From: CAG-873 sp910578365
Lineage (GTDB): Bacteria > Bacteroidota > Bacteroidia > Bacteroidales > Muribaculaceae
Assembly: GCA_951635545.1 (NCBI GenBank)
Contig: OX620685.1
Location: 1,488,001-1,552,000 of the forward strand
Reading direction: 5' to 3'
Length of the DNA stretch: 64,000 nt
In this document: piece after piece, positions 54,219 through 63,524 of the stretch
How the letters are laid out: each line of letters opens with the position of its first letter
Position numbering within the stretch: position 1 is the stretch's first letter
The notes under the pieces: generated by a model
What the model was told of the DNA's origin: nothing
The model's database searches: none
Seen by the model: only the letters and a program-made list of their open reading frames with translations
Made by a program: the position numbers and the translations under genes

Positions 54219-54671
54219 TCAGATATTAAGATAGTGCAGAACTTGGTCGATACGTTCGCGGAGGGTGTTGTCGCCGCAGTCCTCCTCAGGCCCGGCATTG
54301 TTGATTTCAAGCACATCGTAGCCGTATCGCCGCAGTGAGCGGGCCACCTCGACAGGGTTACGGCGGTTCACTCTTATGTCAACGAGTGTTTCAGCCTGCG
54401 GATGCTCCATTGCGAGAACATTCAGGTTTATCAGGTGAGCGTCGCAGTCTTCCACGGCGTGCGCAATCCGCGACGCGCTGAAATCCTCGCGTCTGCACCC
54501 TAATAAAATGTGGCTTTCATCGCCCAATTGCGGAAAAAGCACCTCCAAATCGTATATTTTTGAATCTTTAGCAGTCAATTTTTTCTTATTGTAAGATATT
54601 CTGACTATTTTTGTAGCCGAAAACAGCAAATAAGCCTTGAGGCTATCCGTAAACAGCCGCCTGGCTGCCAT
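54219..54671 (-). CDS. Short CBS-family relative lacking the CBS domains
   Basis: This 150-residue protein matches, from about residue 50 on (SHILLGCRREDFSASRIAHA and VDIRVNRRNPVEVARSLRRYGY, ending QVLHYLNI), the C-terminal ACT-like half of the CBS-pair protein that usually lies next to nadK and pdxJ in Bacteroidales. The two N-terminal CBS domains (about 120 residues) are missing. The first 40 codons are AT-rich and look like former intergenic DNA, so the true start may lie near 54545. Function is unknown. Confidence 0.6.
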   Translation of the reverse strand: MAARRLFTDSLKAYLLFSATKIVRISYNKKKLTAKDSKIYDLEVLFPQLGDESHILLGCRREDFSASRIAHAVEDCDAHLINLNVLAMEHPQAETLVDIRVNRRNPVEVARSLRRYGYDVLEINNAGPEEDCGDNTLRERIDQVLHYLNI

Positions 54672-54750
54672 GCCGTTTCAATTACAAAGTTACAAAATTC
54701 TTTGGAATTCATCACTCACTTACAATTTATTAACTTAGTTGGCCGAGCAA

Positions 54751-55464
54751 ATGACCAGTCTTAGCGTAAATATCAACAAAATAGCCACTTTGCGCAACGC
54801 ACGTGGCGAAAACAACCCCGACCTGCTGAAAGTGGCCGCCGACTGCGAACGCTTCGGCGCCAACGGCATCACGGTGCATCCGCGTCCCGACGAACGTCAT
54901 ATACGCCGCAGCGACGTGTACAGTCTGCGTCCGCTGGTCGCTACCGAATTCAATATCGAAGGTTATCCGTCGGACGACTTCATGGAGCTGGTGCTGCGTG
55001 TGCGTCCCGAGCAGGTGACCCTTGTACCCGATGCACCCAATGCCCTCACTTCGTCGGCCGGCTGGGATGTCGCCGCCAACCATGACTTCCTGTCGTCGAT
55101 AGTCGAGAGGCTGAAAGAAGCCGGAATACGCAGTTCCATATTTGTCGACCCCGATGCCGAAATCATAGCTGCCGCCGCCCGTACCGGCACCGACCGCGTG
55201 GAACTCTACACCAAAGCATACGCCGACAGCTATACCGCCGACCGTGAAGCCGCCGTGGCAACTTATGTCGAGGCCTCAAAGGTTGCCCACAGCCACGGCC
55301 TGGGAGTGAACGCAGGCCATGACCTCAGCCTCGAGAACCTGCAGTACTTCTACCGGAGTCTGCCTTGTCTCAACGAGGTGTCGATAGGGCACGCCCTCAT
55401 CTGCGACGCCCTCTATCTGGGCCTGGAAGAAACCATACACCGCTATCTGGCCTGCCTGCGTTGA
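54751..55464 (+). CDS. pdxJ: Pyridoxine 5'-phosphate synthase
   Basis: This protein of about 237 residues (start at MTSLSVNINKIATLRNARG) condenses 1-deoxy-D-xylulose 5-phosphate with 3-amino-1-hydroxyacetone phosphate to form PNP. Motifs are GITVHPRPDERHI, TEFNIEGYPSDDF, VTLVPDAPNALTSSAGWDV and VNAGHDLSLENL. Complete, normal length. Confidence 0.95.
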   Translation: MTSLSVNINKIATLRNARGENNPDLLKVAADCERFGANGITVHPRPDERHIRRSDVYSLRPLVATEFNIEGYPSDDFMELVLRVRPEQVTLVPDAPNALTSSAGWDVAANHDFLSSIVERLKEAGIRSSIFVDPDAEIIAAAARTGTDRVELYTKAYADSYTADREAAVATYVEASKVAHSHGLGVNAGHDLSLENLQYFYRSLPCLNEVSIGHALICDALYLGLEETIHRYLACLR

Positions 55465-55510
55465 GAAGCAGACAGTTGAAATTAAACATTAAACACTAAA
55501 ACATATATAA

Positions 55511-56125
55511 ATGTCACTTTGGGAACTTTGCCTCGAAGGAGGCTGGATTATGATACCGCTGGCACTTCTGGCACTGGTAAGTATCTACATTTTTATAGAA
55601 AGAGCTATAGCAGTGAGCCGCGCGTCGCGTCAGGACGCCTCGTTCATGCAGCGCATCAAGGACTATATACACGACGGCGAGATTGAAAGCGCGCAGAACC
55701 TCTGCCGCCAGACCAATTCGCCCTACGCCCGCATGATTGCCAAAGGCATCAGCCGTATAGGCCGCCCAAGTTCCGAGGTGCTTGTGACGATTGAAAACAG
55801 CGGCAACCTCGAGGTAGCTGCCCTCAGCAAGGGGCTGTCATGGCTGGCCACCACCGCCGCCGGGGCACCCATGCTTGGCTTCCTGGGCACTGTAGTGGGT
55901 ATGGTGCAGGCCTTCTATGCCATAGCCTCAAGCGGCAACACAGCCTCGATAGGCGACTTTGCCGGCGGTATCTACACTGCGCTGGTTACCACTGTGGCCG
56001 GTCTTATAGTGGGCATCGTGGCACTGTTTGCCTACAACATACTGGTGGCCCGCATCAACAAGGTAATGAACATAATGGAAGCCCGCACCATGGACTTCAT
56101 GGACATACTCAACGAGCCCGCGTAA
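55511..56125 (+). CDS. exbB: MotA/TolQ/ExbB proton channel family protein
   Basis: This 204-residue protein has three transmembrane segments: near residues 12-30 (IMIPLALLALVSIYIFIER), near 110-135 (AAGAPMLGFLGTVVGMVQAF) and near 150-180 (VTTVAGLIVGIVALFAYNIL). The ExbB-type TVVGMV motif and large cytoplasmic loop are visible. It forms the energising motor with ExbD and TonB encoded directly after. Confidence 0.93.
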   Translation: MSLWELCLEGGWIMIPLALLALVSIYIFIERAIAVSRASRQDASFMQRIKDYIHDGEIESAQNLCRQTNSPYARMIAKGISRIGRPSSEVLVTIENSGNLEVAALSKGLSWLATTAAGAPMLGFLGTVVGMVQAFYAIASSGNTASIGDFAGGIYTALVTTVAGLIVGIVALFAYNILVARINKVMNIMEARTMDFMDILNEPA

Positions 56126-56128
56126 GCC

Positions 56129-56599
56129 ATGGCACTCAAACGACAGCAAGACATGATGGCCACCTTCTCGATGGCCTCCATGACCGACGTGATTTTCCTT
56201 CTGCTGGTCTTCTTTTTGGTTACAAGCACCTTTGTGTTTCCGACAGCCATGGAGATTGACCTGCCCGAAGGAGTGGAGCAGACTCCCGAGAAACCGTCGA
56301 CCAAAGTATTCGTTGACTCCGCCGCTAACTATTACGTGCAGTACGACACCGCGCAGATGACCCGTGTGCCACTGGAACGCCTTGCCGAGCAGCTGAGCGT
56401 AATCAACAGCCAGACCCCCATTGGCGCAGTAGCCGTTTATGCCGACACCCGCGTGCCCTACGGCAAGGTGGTGGAAGTGCTCAACATAGGCGCTGCAAAC
56501 TCATTCAAGATGGTATTAGCCACTAAACCGACACAGAATACTCCGCTGCCCGCAGCAGATGCCGCGGCTGCAGCCGACAACACTGACCAACAGCAATGA
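56129..56599 (+). CDS. exbD: ExbD/TolR family biopolymer transport protein
   Basis: This 156-residue protein has a short cytoplasmic start, a transmembrane helix with the motor aspartate in FSMASMTDVIFLLLVFFLVT (near residues 13-32) and a periplasmic domain containing VAVYADTRVPYGKVVEVLNI. It lies three bases after exbB and overlaps tonB by four bases. Only one exbD is present; many Bacteroidota operons have two. Confidence 0.93.
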   Translation: MALKRQQDMMATFSMASMTDVIFLLLVFFLVTSTFVFPTAMEIDLPEGVEQTPEKPSTKVFVDSAANYYVQYDTAQMTRVPLERLAEQLSVINSQTPIGAVAVYADTRVPYGKVVEVLNIGAANSFKMVLATKPTQNTPLPAADAAAAADNTDQQQ

Positions 56600-57426
56600 A
56601 CAATACCGACCGTTCACGAATATATGCCGCCGTAGGCACCCTGCTCATAGCCCTGCTGATACTGCTGTGGCTGGTGAACGGGAACCTCGACCTGAGCCAT
56701 ATTACAACGGACAAGCCCGGCATAACCCTGGCCGAGGCAGAGCCTGAGGAGTTCGTGGAGGTAATCGAAGAGGAACTTCCCAAACCACTCAATGGCCAAG
56801 AATCGGCGCCGGCTGAAAACCCGGAGCCTGAAGACAACAACGCCACTCCGGCTCCTGAGTCCGGCACGGACCTGAGCGACAACGGCCCTAAAGGTCCGGC
56901 TCCAAAGCCTGTTACTTCGACCAAGTCTGCACCGGTACAGGAAACCAAACCCAAGCAGCCAACCAAAGAGGAAATAGCCGCTATGGAGAAAAAGAAGCAG
57001 GAAGAGGAGGCACGGCGCAAAGCCTCACAGCAGACTGCCAATGCCTTTGCCAATGCCGCCGGAAAGAACAACACCAACAACAAAAGCAAGACTGCCGACG
57101 GCAACGCCGGTAAACCTGCCGGCACCAATCCAAATGCCCAGGGCGTGGGAGTGCGCGGTAGCGGCGGCGGCAAATGGGGCCTGCCCACAAGTACCTCGGT
57201 GGTGATGCAGACTCCGGGTAAAATCACCTTCACCTGTACAATCAACACCGACGGCTCTCTGTCGGGCCTCGACGTGGTGCCAGCTGCCACCGACTCGGAA
57301 TATGTGGGCAATGCCCGGGTAATCAATGCCCTGAAAGCCGAAATCAAGGCCTACATCAAACGCCAGGCTTCGAAGGTGAAGGAATCCGAACCCCGCACCG
57401 CACGCATAGTATACACCATACGGTAA
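56596..57426 (+). CDS. TonB-like energy transducer
   Basis: This 276-residue protein has an N-terminal anchor helix (about residues 9-27, IYAAVGTLLIALLILLWLV), a long Pro/Glu/Lys-rich and Asn-rich periplasmic linker with a basic run KKKQEEEARRKA, and a C-terminal domain (about 195-276) with ITFTCTINTDGSLSGLDVVP, resembling the TonB fold. It would couple the inner-membrane motor to outer-membrane receptors. Confidence 0.82.
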   Translation: MNNTDRSRIYAAVGTLLIALLILLWLVNGNLDLSHITTDKPGITLAEAEPEEFVEVIEEELPKPLNGQESAPAENPEPEDNNATPAPESGTDLSDNGPKGPAPKPVTSTKSAPVQETKPKQPTKEEIAAMEKKKQEEEARRKASQQTANAFANAAGKNNTNNKSKTADGNAGKPAGTNPNAQGVGVRGSGGGKWGLPTSTSVVMQTPGKITFTCTINTDGSLSGLDVVPAATDSEYVGNARVINALKAEIKAYIKRQASKVKESEPRTARIVYTIR

Positions 57427-57464
57427 GCATAATAATTACAGAACCCCGCAATATATCGATACAC

Positions 57465-57497
57465 GTAATCGATAAATATAATCATTACTGTAATCGA
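57465..57497. repeat. Direct repeats GTAATCGA
   Basis: GTAATCGA occurs at 57465-57472 and 57490-57497, with a 25-bp period. A small hairpin ACCAC-AAAA-GTGGT follows near 57507. The region between tonB and tolC (57427-57708) has no ORF that I would support. Confidence 0.35.
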
Positions 57498-57578
57498 CGG
57501 CCGCAACCACAAAAGTGGTAATATAAGAAGCCTTGTATAAAAAGTACATATCGAACAAATTTTTATAAAGTTCCGTTA

Positions 57579-57615
57579 TTTGTAGCTTGCAAAATTTTAT
57601 TAATTTTGCAAGCTA
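57579..57615 (+). promoter_or_regulatory. Efflux operon promoter overlapped by a 33-bp inverted repeat
   Basis: TTTG (57579-57582), an 18-bp spacer and TAATTTTG (57601-57608) form a near-consensus promoter. A perfect inverted repeat TAGCTTGCAAAATT (57583-57596), 5 bases, AATTTTGCAAGCTA (57602-57615) covers the spacer and the -7 box. The geometry suits a dimeric repressor. A run of T after it means it could also be the terminator of the exbBD-tonB transcript. Confidence 0.6.
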
Positions 57616-57708
57616 TTATTTTTGAACATTATAAAAGCCATAGGGTTATAATATTACCCGTATAGCCACTGTACGGGCCATATTCATTTGCCACAACACG
57701 TTTCAACC

Positions 57709-59187
57709 ATGAAGTTAAAACTGATATTCACCGCACTGCTTGCCATAGCAAGCTTCATGCCGCTGTCGGCCGCCGGCTTGCAGGCCCAGGCCCCGGTGAC
57801 TCTCGACTCCTGCCGGAGCATGGCTCTGCGCAGCAACAAACAGCTGATGATTAGCCGTCAGCGGATTACGACTGCTCAATACCAGAACAAAGAGGCTTTT
57901 GCCGCCTATCTGCCCGCCATTGATTTTGCCGGCGGATATGCTTACAATCAGCGTCAGATAGCGCTGCTTGGCGAGGACGCCATGCTGCCCACCAAAAGCT
58001 TCGACCCTGCTACCGGGACCTATCAGTACAACATCGTAAAAAATCCGATTACCGGCGAACCGGTGATGAACAACGGTACACCGGTGCCAAGCCAGGTGGC
58101 CGTGATTCCGAAAGAGGCCATGACCTACGACATCCACAACGTGTTCTTCGGTGCCATCACTCTTACACAGCCCTTGTATATGGGCGGCAAAATCGTGGCC
58201 ATGAACAAGCTAACCAAGTTTGCCGAGCAGCTGGCCGGACAGATGAACATCCGCGAGGCCGAGAATGTGGTGTATGCGGTCGATGCCGCTTACTGGCAGG
58301 TGGTGTCGCTCAAAGCCAAGTACGAGCTCGCAAAGAGCTATGTGAACCTGCTCGACACTCTGCAGAACAATGTAAACCTGATGGTGGAAGCCGGTGTGGC
58401 CACCGTGTCGGACCGGCTCAGCGTGGACGTGAAGCTGAACTCGGCTCAGGTCGACCTGGTGAAAGTGGAGAACGGTCTGCGTCTGTCGCGCATGGCTCTG
58501 GCCCAGGTATGCGGCCTGCCGGTCGACAGCAGTTTTCCGCTGGCCGACGAGGATGTCGACGCCTCGACCGTGCCTGCAGCCGAAGCAATGGGCGGCTACA
58601 ATATGGAGGAGGTGTACAACCGCCGCCCCGACATCCGCGCCCTGGGGCTTGCCACCGACATAGCAGGCCAGCAAAAGAACGTGGCACGGGCATCGATGCT
58701 GCCCAATCTGGCACTGATTGGTGCGTACAGCTTCAGCAACCCCAACGTGAACAACGGTTTTGAAAAGAAATTCGGAGGAGGCTTCTCGGTGGGTGTGACT
58801 CTGACCATTCCCATCTGGCACTGGGGCGGCAACTATGCCAAATACAAGGCGGCCGAGAGCGCCGAGGTGATAAGCAAACTCGAACTGGCCGACGCCCGCG
58901 ATATGGTTGAACTGCAGGTAAACCAGGCGATGCAGCACACTCAGGAGGCCTATACCACCTACGGCATGACCTCCGTGAACCTTAAGAAAGCCGACGAAAA
59001 TCTGCGCACGGCCACACTGGCCTATAAAGAGGGCGTGGCAACCCCCGACAATGTAATGGAAGCCCAGACAGCGTGGCTCAAAGCCCACTCGGAGCAAATC
59101 GATGCAATGGTAGACGTGCGGCTATGCAATACATATCTGCGCAAGGCTCTGGGCACACTTATGCCCGATACAGGTGTGAGCTACTGA
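57709..59187 (+). CDS. TolC-family outer membrane efflux protein
   Basis: This protein of about 492 residues (start at MKLKLIFTALLAIASFMPLS, a signal peptide) shows the duplicated OEP layout of long coiled coils, for example EAENVVYAVDAAYWQVVSLK and VELQVNQAMQHTQEAYTTYG, with strands in between. It forms the outer-membrane duct for the adaptor and permeases encoded after it. Confidence 0.93.
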   Translation: MKLKLIFTALLAIASFMPLSAAGLQAQAPVTLDSCRSMALRSNKQLMISRQRITTAQYQNKEAFAAYLPAIDFAGGYAYNQRQIALLGEDAMLPTKSFDPATGTYQYNIVKNPITGEPVMNNGTPVPSQVAVIPKEAMTYDIHNVFFGAITLTQPLYMGGKIVAMNKLTKFAEQLAGQMNIREAENVVYAVDAAYWQVVSLKAKYELAKSYVNLLDTLQNNVNLMVEAGVATVSDRLSVDVKLNSAQVDLVKVENGLRLSRMALAQVCGLPVDSSFPLADEDVDASTVPAAEAMGGYNMEEVYNRRPDIRALGLATDIAGQQKNVARASMLPNLALIGAYSFSNPNVNNGFEKKFGGGFSVGVTLTIPIWHWGGNYAKYKAAESAEVISKLELADARDMVELQVNQAMQHTQEAYTTYGMTSVNLKKADENLRTATLAYKEGVATPDNVMEAQTAWLKAHSEQIDAMVDVRLCNTYLRKALGTLMPDTGVSY

Positions 59188-59221
59188 ACAATAATAAAAA
59201 AACTTTAACATCGAAAATATA

Positions 59222-60229
59222 ATGGCAAGCGAGAACAATCAATCAGAAAAACGTGCATCCAGAAGCCTGCTTATCAGTCTGGCTGTGGTTGTAATGGTAG
59301 TATTGGCCGTGGCCGTGGCCGGTTTCCTGTTTATGAACAAGCCCGACGACTTTATCGAAGGCCAGGCCGAAGGCACCACAGTACGTATATCAGGCAAACT
59401 GCCCGGACGCATTGTCGAATTCTATGTGCAGGAGGGCGACAGCGTGCATGCCGGCGATACTCTGGTGTGCATCCACTCGGCAGTAGTCGAGGCACAGTTG
59501 ACACAGGCTGAGGCCATGCAGGACGTGGCCCGGGCCCAGAACCGCAAGGTCGATGCCGGCACACGCAAGCAAATCATACAGTCGGCCTATGATATATGGC
59601 AGCAGGCCAAAACCGCAGTCGACATTACCCAAAAAACCTACAACCGCATGGAACGCCTCTATGGCGAGGGCGTGATGAGTGAGCAGAAGCGCGATGAAGC
59701 CAAAGCCGCCTATGACGCCGCTGTGGCCGGTGCGGCTGCCGCCGAAAGCCAGTACCGTCTGGCTGTGGCCGGTGCCCAGAAAGAAGACAAGGAGTCGACA
59801 GCAGCTATGGTCAGCGCTGCACACGGTGGCGTGGAGCAAGTGCAGGCCGTGCTCGACGACGCATATCTGACCGCTCCGTTCGACGGCACCATCGATCAGA
59901 TTTATCCCGAAGTGGGCGAACTCGTGGCCATGGGTGCCCCGATTATGAACCTGCTGCGCACCGACAAGCGCTGGATTACCTTCAACGTGCGCGAGGAACT
60001 GCTCAACGACCTTGTCATGGGCAAGAAAATCAACGTAATGGTTCCGGCGCTGGGCATGAAGGATATCGAAGTGGAGATATACTTTATCCGCGACATGGGA
60101 TCCTACGCTACATGGCGCTCTACCAAAGCCACCGGCGAATGGGACAGCCGCACCTTCCAAATCAAGGCACGTCCGACTAAGAAAGTCGATGGCCTGCGTC
60201 CGGGCATGTCGATAATATATAAGCCGTAA
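59222..60229 (+). CDS. HlyD-family periplasmic adaptor
   Basis: This 335-residue membrane fusion protein has one transmembrane helix (about residues 17-38, ISLAVVVMVVLAVAVAGFLF), a biotinyl-lipoyl-like half near KLPGRIVEFYVQEGDSVHAG, a coiled-coil hairpin (about 90-195) and the second half motif LTAPFDGTIDQIYPEVGELV. It links the permeases to TolC. Confidence 0.93.
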   Translation: MASENNQSEKRASRSLLISLAVVVMVVLAVAVAGFLFMNKPDDFIEGQAEGTTVRISGKLPGRIVEFYVQEGDSVHAGDTLVCIHSAVVEAQLTQAEAMQDVARAQNRKVDAGTRKQIIQSAYDIWQQAKTAVDITQKTYNRMERLYGEGVMSEQKRDEAKAAYDAAVAGAAAAESQYRLAVAGAQKEDKESTAAMVSAAHGGVEQVQAVLDDAYLTAPFDGTIDQIYPEVGELVAMGAPIMNLLRTDKRWITFNVREELLNDLVMGKKINVMVPALGMKDIEVEIYFIRDMGSYATWRSTKATGEWDSRTFQIKARPTKKVDGLRPGMSIIYKP

Positions 60230-60271
60230 TTTCTACCTTAAACATTAACTCATAAATCCCGAACCCCAAAC

Positions 60272-61432
60272 ATGCTTGGTCTGAAAGCTTCAATATTACG
60301 CGAAGTGCGCCGTCTGGGCAGCCGCAGAATCTATATCTGCGCCATGGTACTGGTGCCGATGCTCTGTGCGCTCTTCTTCGTGAGCCTTCTGGAGCCCGGC
60401 CTGCCGTTGAAAACTCCCGTAGCAGTAGTCGACCTCGACCACTCGACCATGTCGCGCAAGGTAACCCGTACCCTCAACGCACTCGAAACTATTGATGTAT
60501 CGGAGCGAATTGAGAGCTACGACAAAGCCCTCGACCGTGTGCGCGCAGGCGAAATATACGGCTTCTTTGTAATCCCGGCCAACTTCGAGGCCGACGCACT
60601 TGGCGGCCGCACGCCCACACTGGAGTACTACAGCAACATGACGTACTTTGTGCCCGGCACACTGGCCTTCAAAGGTTTCAAGACCGTGGCAGTTACAACC
60701 ACCGGTGGCCTTGTGACCGCAACTCTGGTAAGCGCCGGCGCCGACCCCGCCATGGTAGGCTCACTGATACAGCCTATGACCGTGCAGGAACATCCGCTGG
60801 GCAATCCGTGGCTCAGCTACTCCATTTATCTGTGTCCGTCGTTTATATACGGTGTGCTCGCCCTGATGATTTTCCTTACCACGGCTTTTGCCATTACAAT
60901 GGAAATCAAGAACGGAACATCGTCACAGTGGCTGGCTACGGCTCATGGCCGCATGTCGGTGGCTTTGGTCGGCAAACTGTTGCCGCATACGGTAATATTC
61001 AGTGTGGTAGGGCTTGGCATAATGTCGCTCCTGTGGGGATATTGCCACTTTCCGGTTGCCGGCTCGCTGTGGTGGATGGCTCTGGCGGTGCTGCTGTTTG
61101 TAATGGCCTGCCAGGCTATGGCACTGTTTGTGGTGAGTGTGTTTCCAAATCCTCGACTGAGTTTGTCGGTGCTGTCGCTGCTGGGCATTCTCAGCTTCTC
61201 GCTCACCGGCTTCTCGTTTCCCGTGCAGAGCATGTACGGAGCTTTGGCTATATTCAGCTATGCCATACCGGTGCGCTATCTGTTTCTTATATATGTAAGC
61301 GATGTGCTTAACGGCTGGCCCATATACTATGTCCGCCTGTACTATGTGGCGCTGATACTGTTTGTGCCCATAGGCTGCACTCTGGCGTGGCGCCTTAAAA
61401 AAGCCTGCCTTAAACCTGTATATGTTCCCTGA
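60272..61432 (+). CDS. ABC-2 type transporter permease 1
   Basis: This 386-residue permease has one helix at about residues 20-40 (ICAMVLVPMLCALFFVSLLE), a large extracytoplasmic domain (about 45-185) and five or six helices at the C-terminus, the usual ABC2_membrane_3 (YhgE/DrrB-like) layout. No ATPase gene is adjacent. It is followed by a paralogous permease two bases later. Confidence 0.9.
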   Translation: MLGLKASILREVRRLGSRRIYICAMVLVPMLCALFFVSLLEPGLPLKTPVAVVDLDHSTMSRKVTRTLNALETIDVSERIESYDKALDRVRAGEIYGFFVIPANFEADALGGRTPTLEYYSNMTYFVPGTLAFKGFKTVAVTTTGGLVTATLVSAGADPAMVGSLIQPMTVQEHPLGNPWLSYSIYLCPSFIYGVLALMIFLTTAFAITMEIKNGTSSQWLATAHGRMSVALVGKLLPHTVIFSVVGLGIMSLLWGYCHFPVAGSLWWMALAVLLFVMACQAMALFVVSVFPNPRLSLSVLSLLGILSFSLTGFSFPVQSMYGALAIFSYAIPVRYLFLIYVSDVLNGWPIYYVRLYYVALILFVPIGCTLAWRLKKACLKPVYVP

Positions 61433-61434
61433 TT

Positions 61435-62706
61435 ATGAATGTGTTCAAAAACATAGGCCGATGGTTACGCTCGCTAAGCGAAGTGTTTGCCCATGAATTC
61501 AGCATTGTTACGCACGATGCCGGCGCGTTGCTGTTTTTCGTGGCGCTTCCGCTGCTGTATCCTATTGTGTACACTCTGATATACAATCCCGAGGTTGTGC
61601 GTCAGCTGCCTATATCTATTGTTGACAACAGCCGCAGTGCAGAGTCGCGCGAACTGGTGCGCTCGGCATCGGCTGCTCCGGCGGTGACGATATATTCCTA
61701 CGATGCCAACCTGTCCGACGCCAAGGCCCGCATGGCCGCCGGCGAGGTTTTCGCCATAATGGAAATTCCATCGGATTATTCCCGCAAGCTTGCCACAGGC
61801 GAGCAGGCCACGGTGCCTATGTATTTCGATATGAGTCTGCTGCTGCGCTACCGTGCGCTGCTGAGCGCAATTACCGACCTGCAGATGAAGCTGGCGCACG
61901 ATGTAACAGCCATGCGGGTCGAAACTATCGGAGCATCGTCGATAGGCATGGCATCGCTGCCCGTCGAAAGCGAGAGCAACTTCCTGGGCGATACCAGCGA
62001 CGGCTTTGCCTCGTTTGTGATTCCGGGCATAGTTATTCTGATTCTGCAGCAGAGTATGGTGCTGGGCGTGATGCTGCTCGAAGGCACGTCGCGCGAACGC
62101 CGCCGCCGCAACGGAGGTATCGACCCCAAGATGGTGAAAGGTGCCTCCACTACAGCACTGATTATAGGCAAGGCTCTGTGCTACACTGTTATATACATGC
62201 CTATGGCTATGTATGTGATGGTGCTGATACCGCATTTGTTCAATCTGCCGCATATAGGCAATCCGGTGGAGGCGCTGCTGTTTATATTTCCGCTGCTGTT
62301 GGCCTCGACATTCTTTGGCCAGACCCTCACCTATTTTGCCAAGGAGCGTGAAAGCACCTTTATGGTGGTAGTGTTTACTTCGGTGGTGTTTCTGTTTCTC
62401 TCCGGCCTTACCTGGCCGCGTTACGCCATGAACGACTTCTGGCGATTCTGCGGCGACCTGATACCGGGTGTATGGGGGCTGGAAGGTTTCATACGCATCA
62501 ACAGCAACGGCGCCACCCTGGCCGAGTCGGTCAAACCCTTCCTGGCCATGTGGATTCTTACCGGGGTCTACTTCCTGTCGGCCTGGTGGGTGATGGCATA
62601 TATCAGGCGTGAGAGTCGTACAGCCTCAGTGCCTGCTGGTACTCCGACCGCATCCTTGCCTTCAGCTCCGGCGGAGCAATCACCTGAATCCTCGGGCCGT
62701 AGCTGA
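61435..62706 (+). CDS. ABC-2 type transporter permease 2
   Basis: This 423-residue protein is of the same type as the preceding permease: N-terminal helix near residues 30-48, a large external domain, and C-terminal helices including FVIPGIVILILQQSMVLGVML. The last about 35 residues (TASVPAGTPTASLPSAPAEQ) are polar and low-complexity and overlap the convergent WYL gene by 104 bp; they may be a recent extension after loss of an earlier stop. Confidence 0.9.
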   Translation: MNVFKNIGRWLRSLSEVFAHEFSIVTHDAGALLFFVALPLLYPIVYTLIYNPEVVRQLPISIVDNSRSAESRELVRSASAAPAVTIYSYDANLSDAKARMAAGEVFAIMEIPSDYSRKLATGEQATVPMYFDMSLLLRYRALLSAITDLQMKLAHDVTAMRVETIGASSIGMASLPVESESNFLGDTSDGFASFVIPGIVILILQQSMVLGVMLLEGTSRERRRRNGGIDPKMVKGASTTALIIGKALCYTVIYMPMAMYVMVLIPHLFNLPHIGNPVEALLFIFPLLLASTFFGQTLTYFAKERESTFMVVVFTSVVFLFLSGLTWPRYAMNDFWRFCGDLIPGVWGLEGFIRINSNGATLAESVKPFLAMWILTGVYFLSAWWVMAYIRRESRTASVPAGTPTASLPSAPAEQSPESSGRS

Positions 62707-63505
62707 GCAGTTCGGCCACGAAATCGTCGGTGAGCCGCAGCTGCAGATGAAAGTCGCTGAATTCGTCGTGTACCATCTCCTCCTGCGAGTGATGCAGTGG
62801 AAGGGCTCTGAAATACTTGGCCTGGCGAGGGTCGGTACGGATAACCACACTTCGCGGTTCAGACTCGGTGACTACAATACCGAAAGCATCGTGGAAATAC
62901 GATTCGGCATTGAATGTAGGGTCGGGCGTGAAGCCGTCGGTGGTCATCACACATGAGTTCATGCGGTCAAGGGCGTAGGTTTTGATTCGCCCTTCGGCCA
63001 CGTTGCGTCCGGCCACATACCATCGCTGTCGGAAAATCTTAAGCAGATAAGGCTCGAATACAATGCCCGAGGTCGGCTTCGAACGGGTGTAAGAGTGATA
63101 GTCGAATTTCAGGCGGCGGTTCTCGCGGAGCGCATCGATAATCACTCCGAGGAAAGCCCTCGACGAAGGAACCGCCTCAAGAAAAATCTTGCCGGCCACA
63201 TCGCGGGCGCCTGTAAGGACATGGCTCATGGCCGAGGAGTCGAGCAACCAGTCGGTGACACTGCGGTCGTGCGGGTCTTCCTCGCTTATATAATATTCGT
63301 AAGTGGTGGGGTCGCATTCGATATTTAGCCCGAACAGCTGCTCCACTCCCTGGCGGTAATTGTAGAAGGTACGGCGCGGCATTGGCCTGCCGTCGCCGAA
63401 CCTGCTCCGTCGCCAGCAGGCATCAAGTTCTTTGCGCGAAATGCGCCCGTAGCGGCGTATGGTGTCTACAAGCCATACATATCGGTTAATAAGTTCCTTT
63501 GACAA
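62603..63505 (-). CDS. WYL-domain transcriptional regulator
   Basis: This 300-residue protein has an N-terminal winged helix (about residues 5-60, with ELDACWRRSRFGDGRPMPRR and TFYNYRQGVEQLFGL), a WYL domain (about 125-215, containing FEPYLLKIFRQRWYVAGRNV) and a C-terminal WCX domain. WYL proteins often sense nucleic acids or small ligands. It lies beside the symporter gene and convergent to the efflux operon; its target is unknown. Confidence 0.88.
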   Translation of the reverse strand: MSKELINRYVWLVDTIRRYGRISRKELDACWRRSRFGDGRPMPRRTFYNYRQGVEQLFGLNIECDPTTYEYYISEEDPHDRSVTDWLLDSSAMSHVLTGARDVAGKIFLEAVPSSRAFLGVIIDALRENRRLKFDYHSYTRSKPTSGIVFEPYLLKIFRQRWYVAGRNVAEGRIKTYALDRMNSCVMTTDGFTPDPTFNAESYFHDAFGIVVTESEPRSVVIRTDPRQAKYFRALPLHHSQEEMVHDEFSDFHLQLRLTDDFVAELLSYGPRIQVIAPPELKARMRSEYQQALRLYDSHA

Positions 63506-63524
63506 ATTCTTAACAAGTTCTAAG

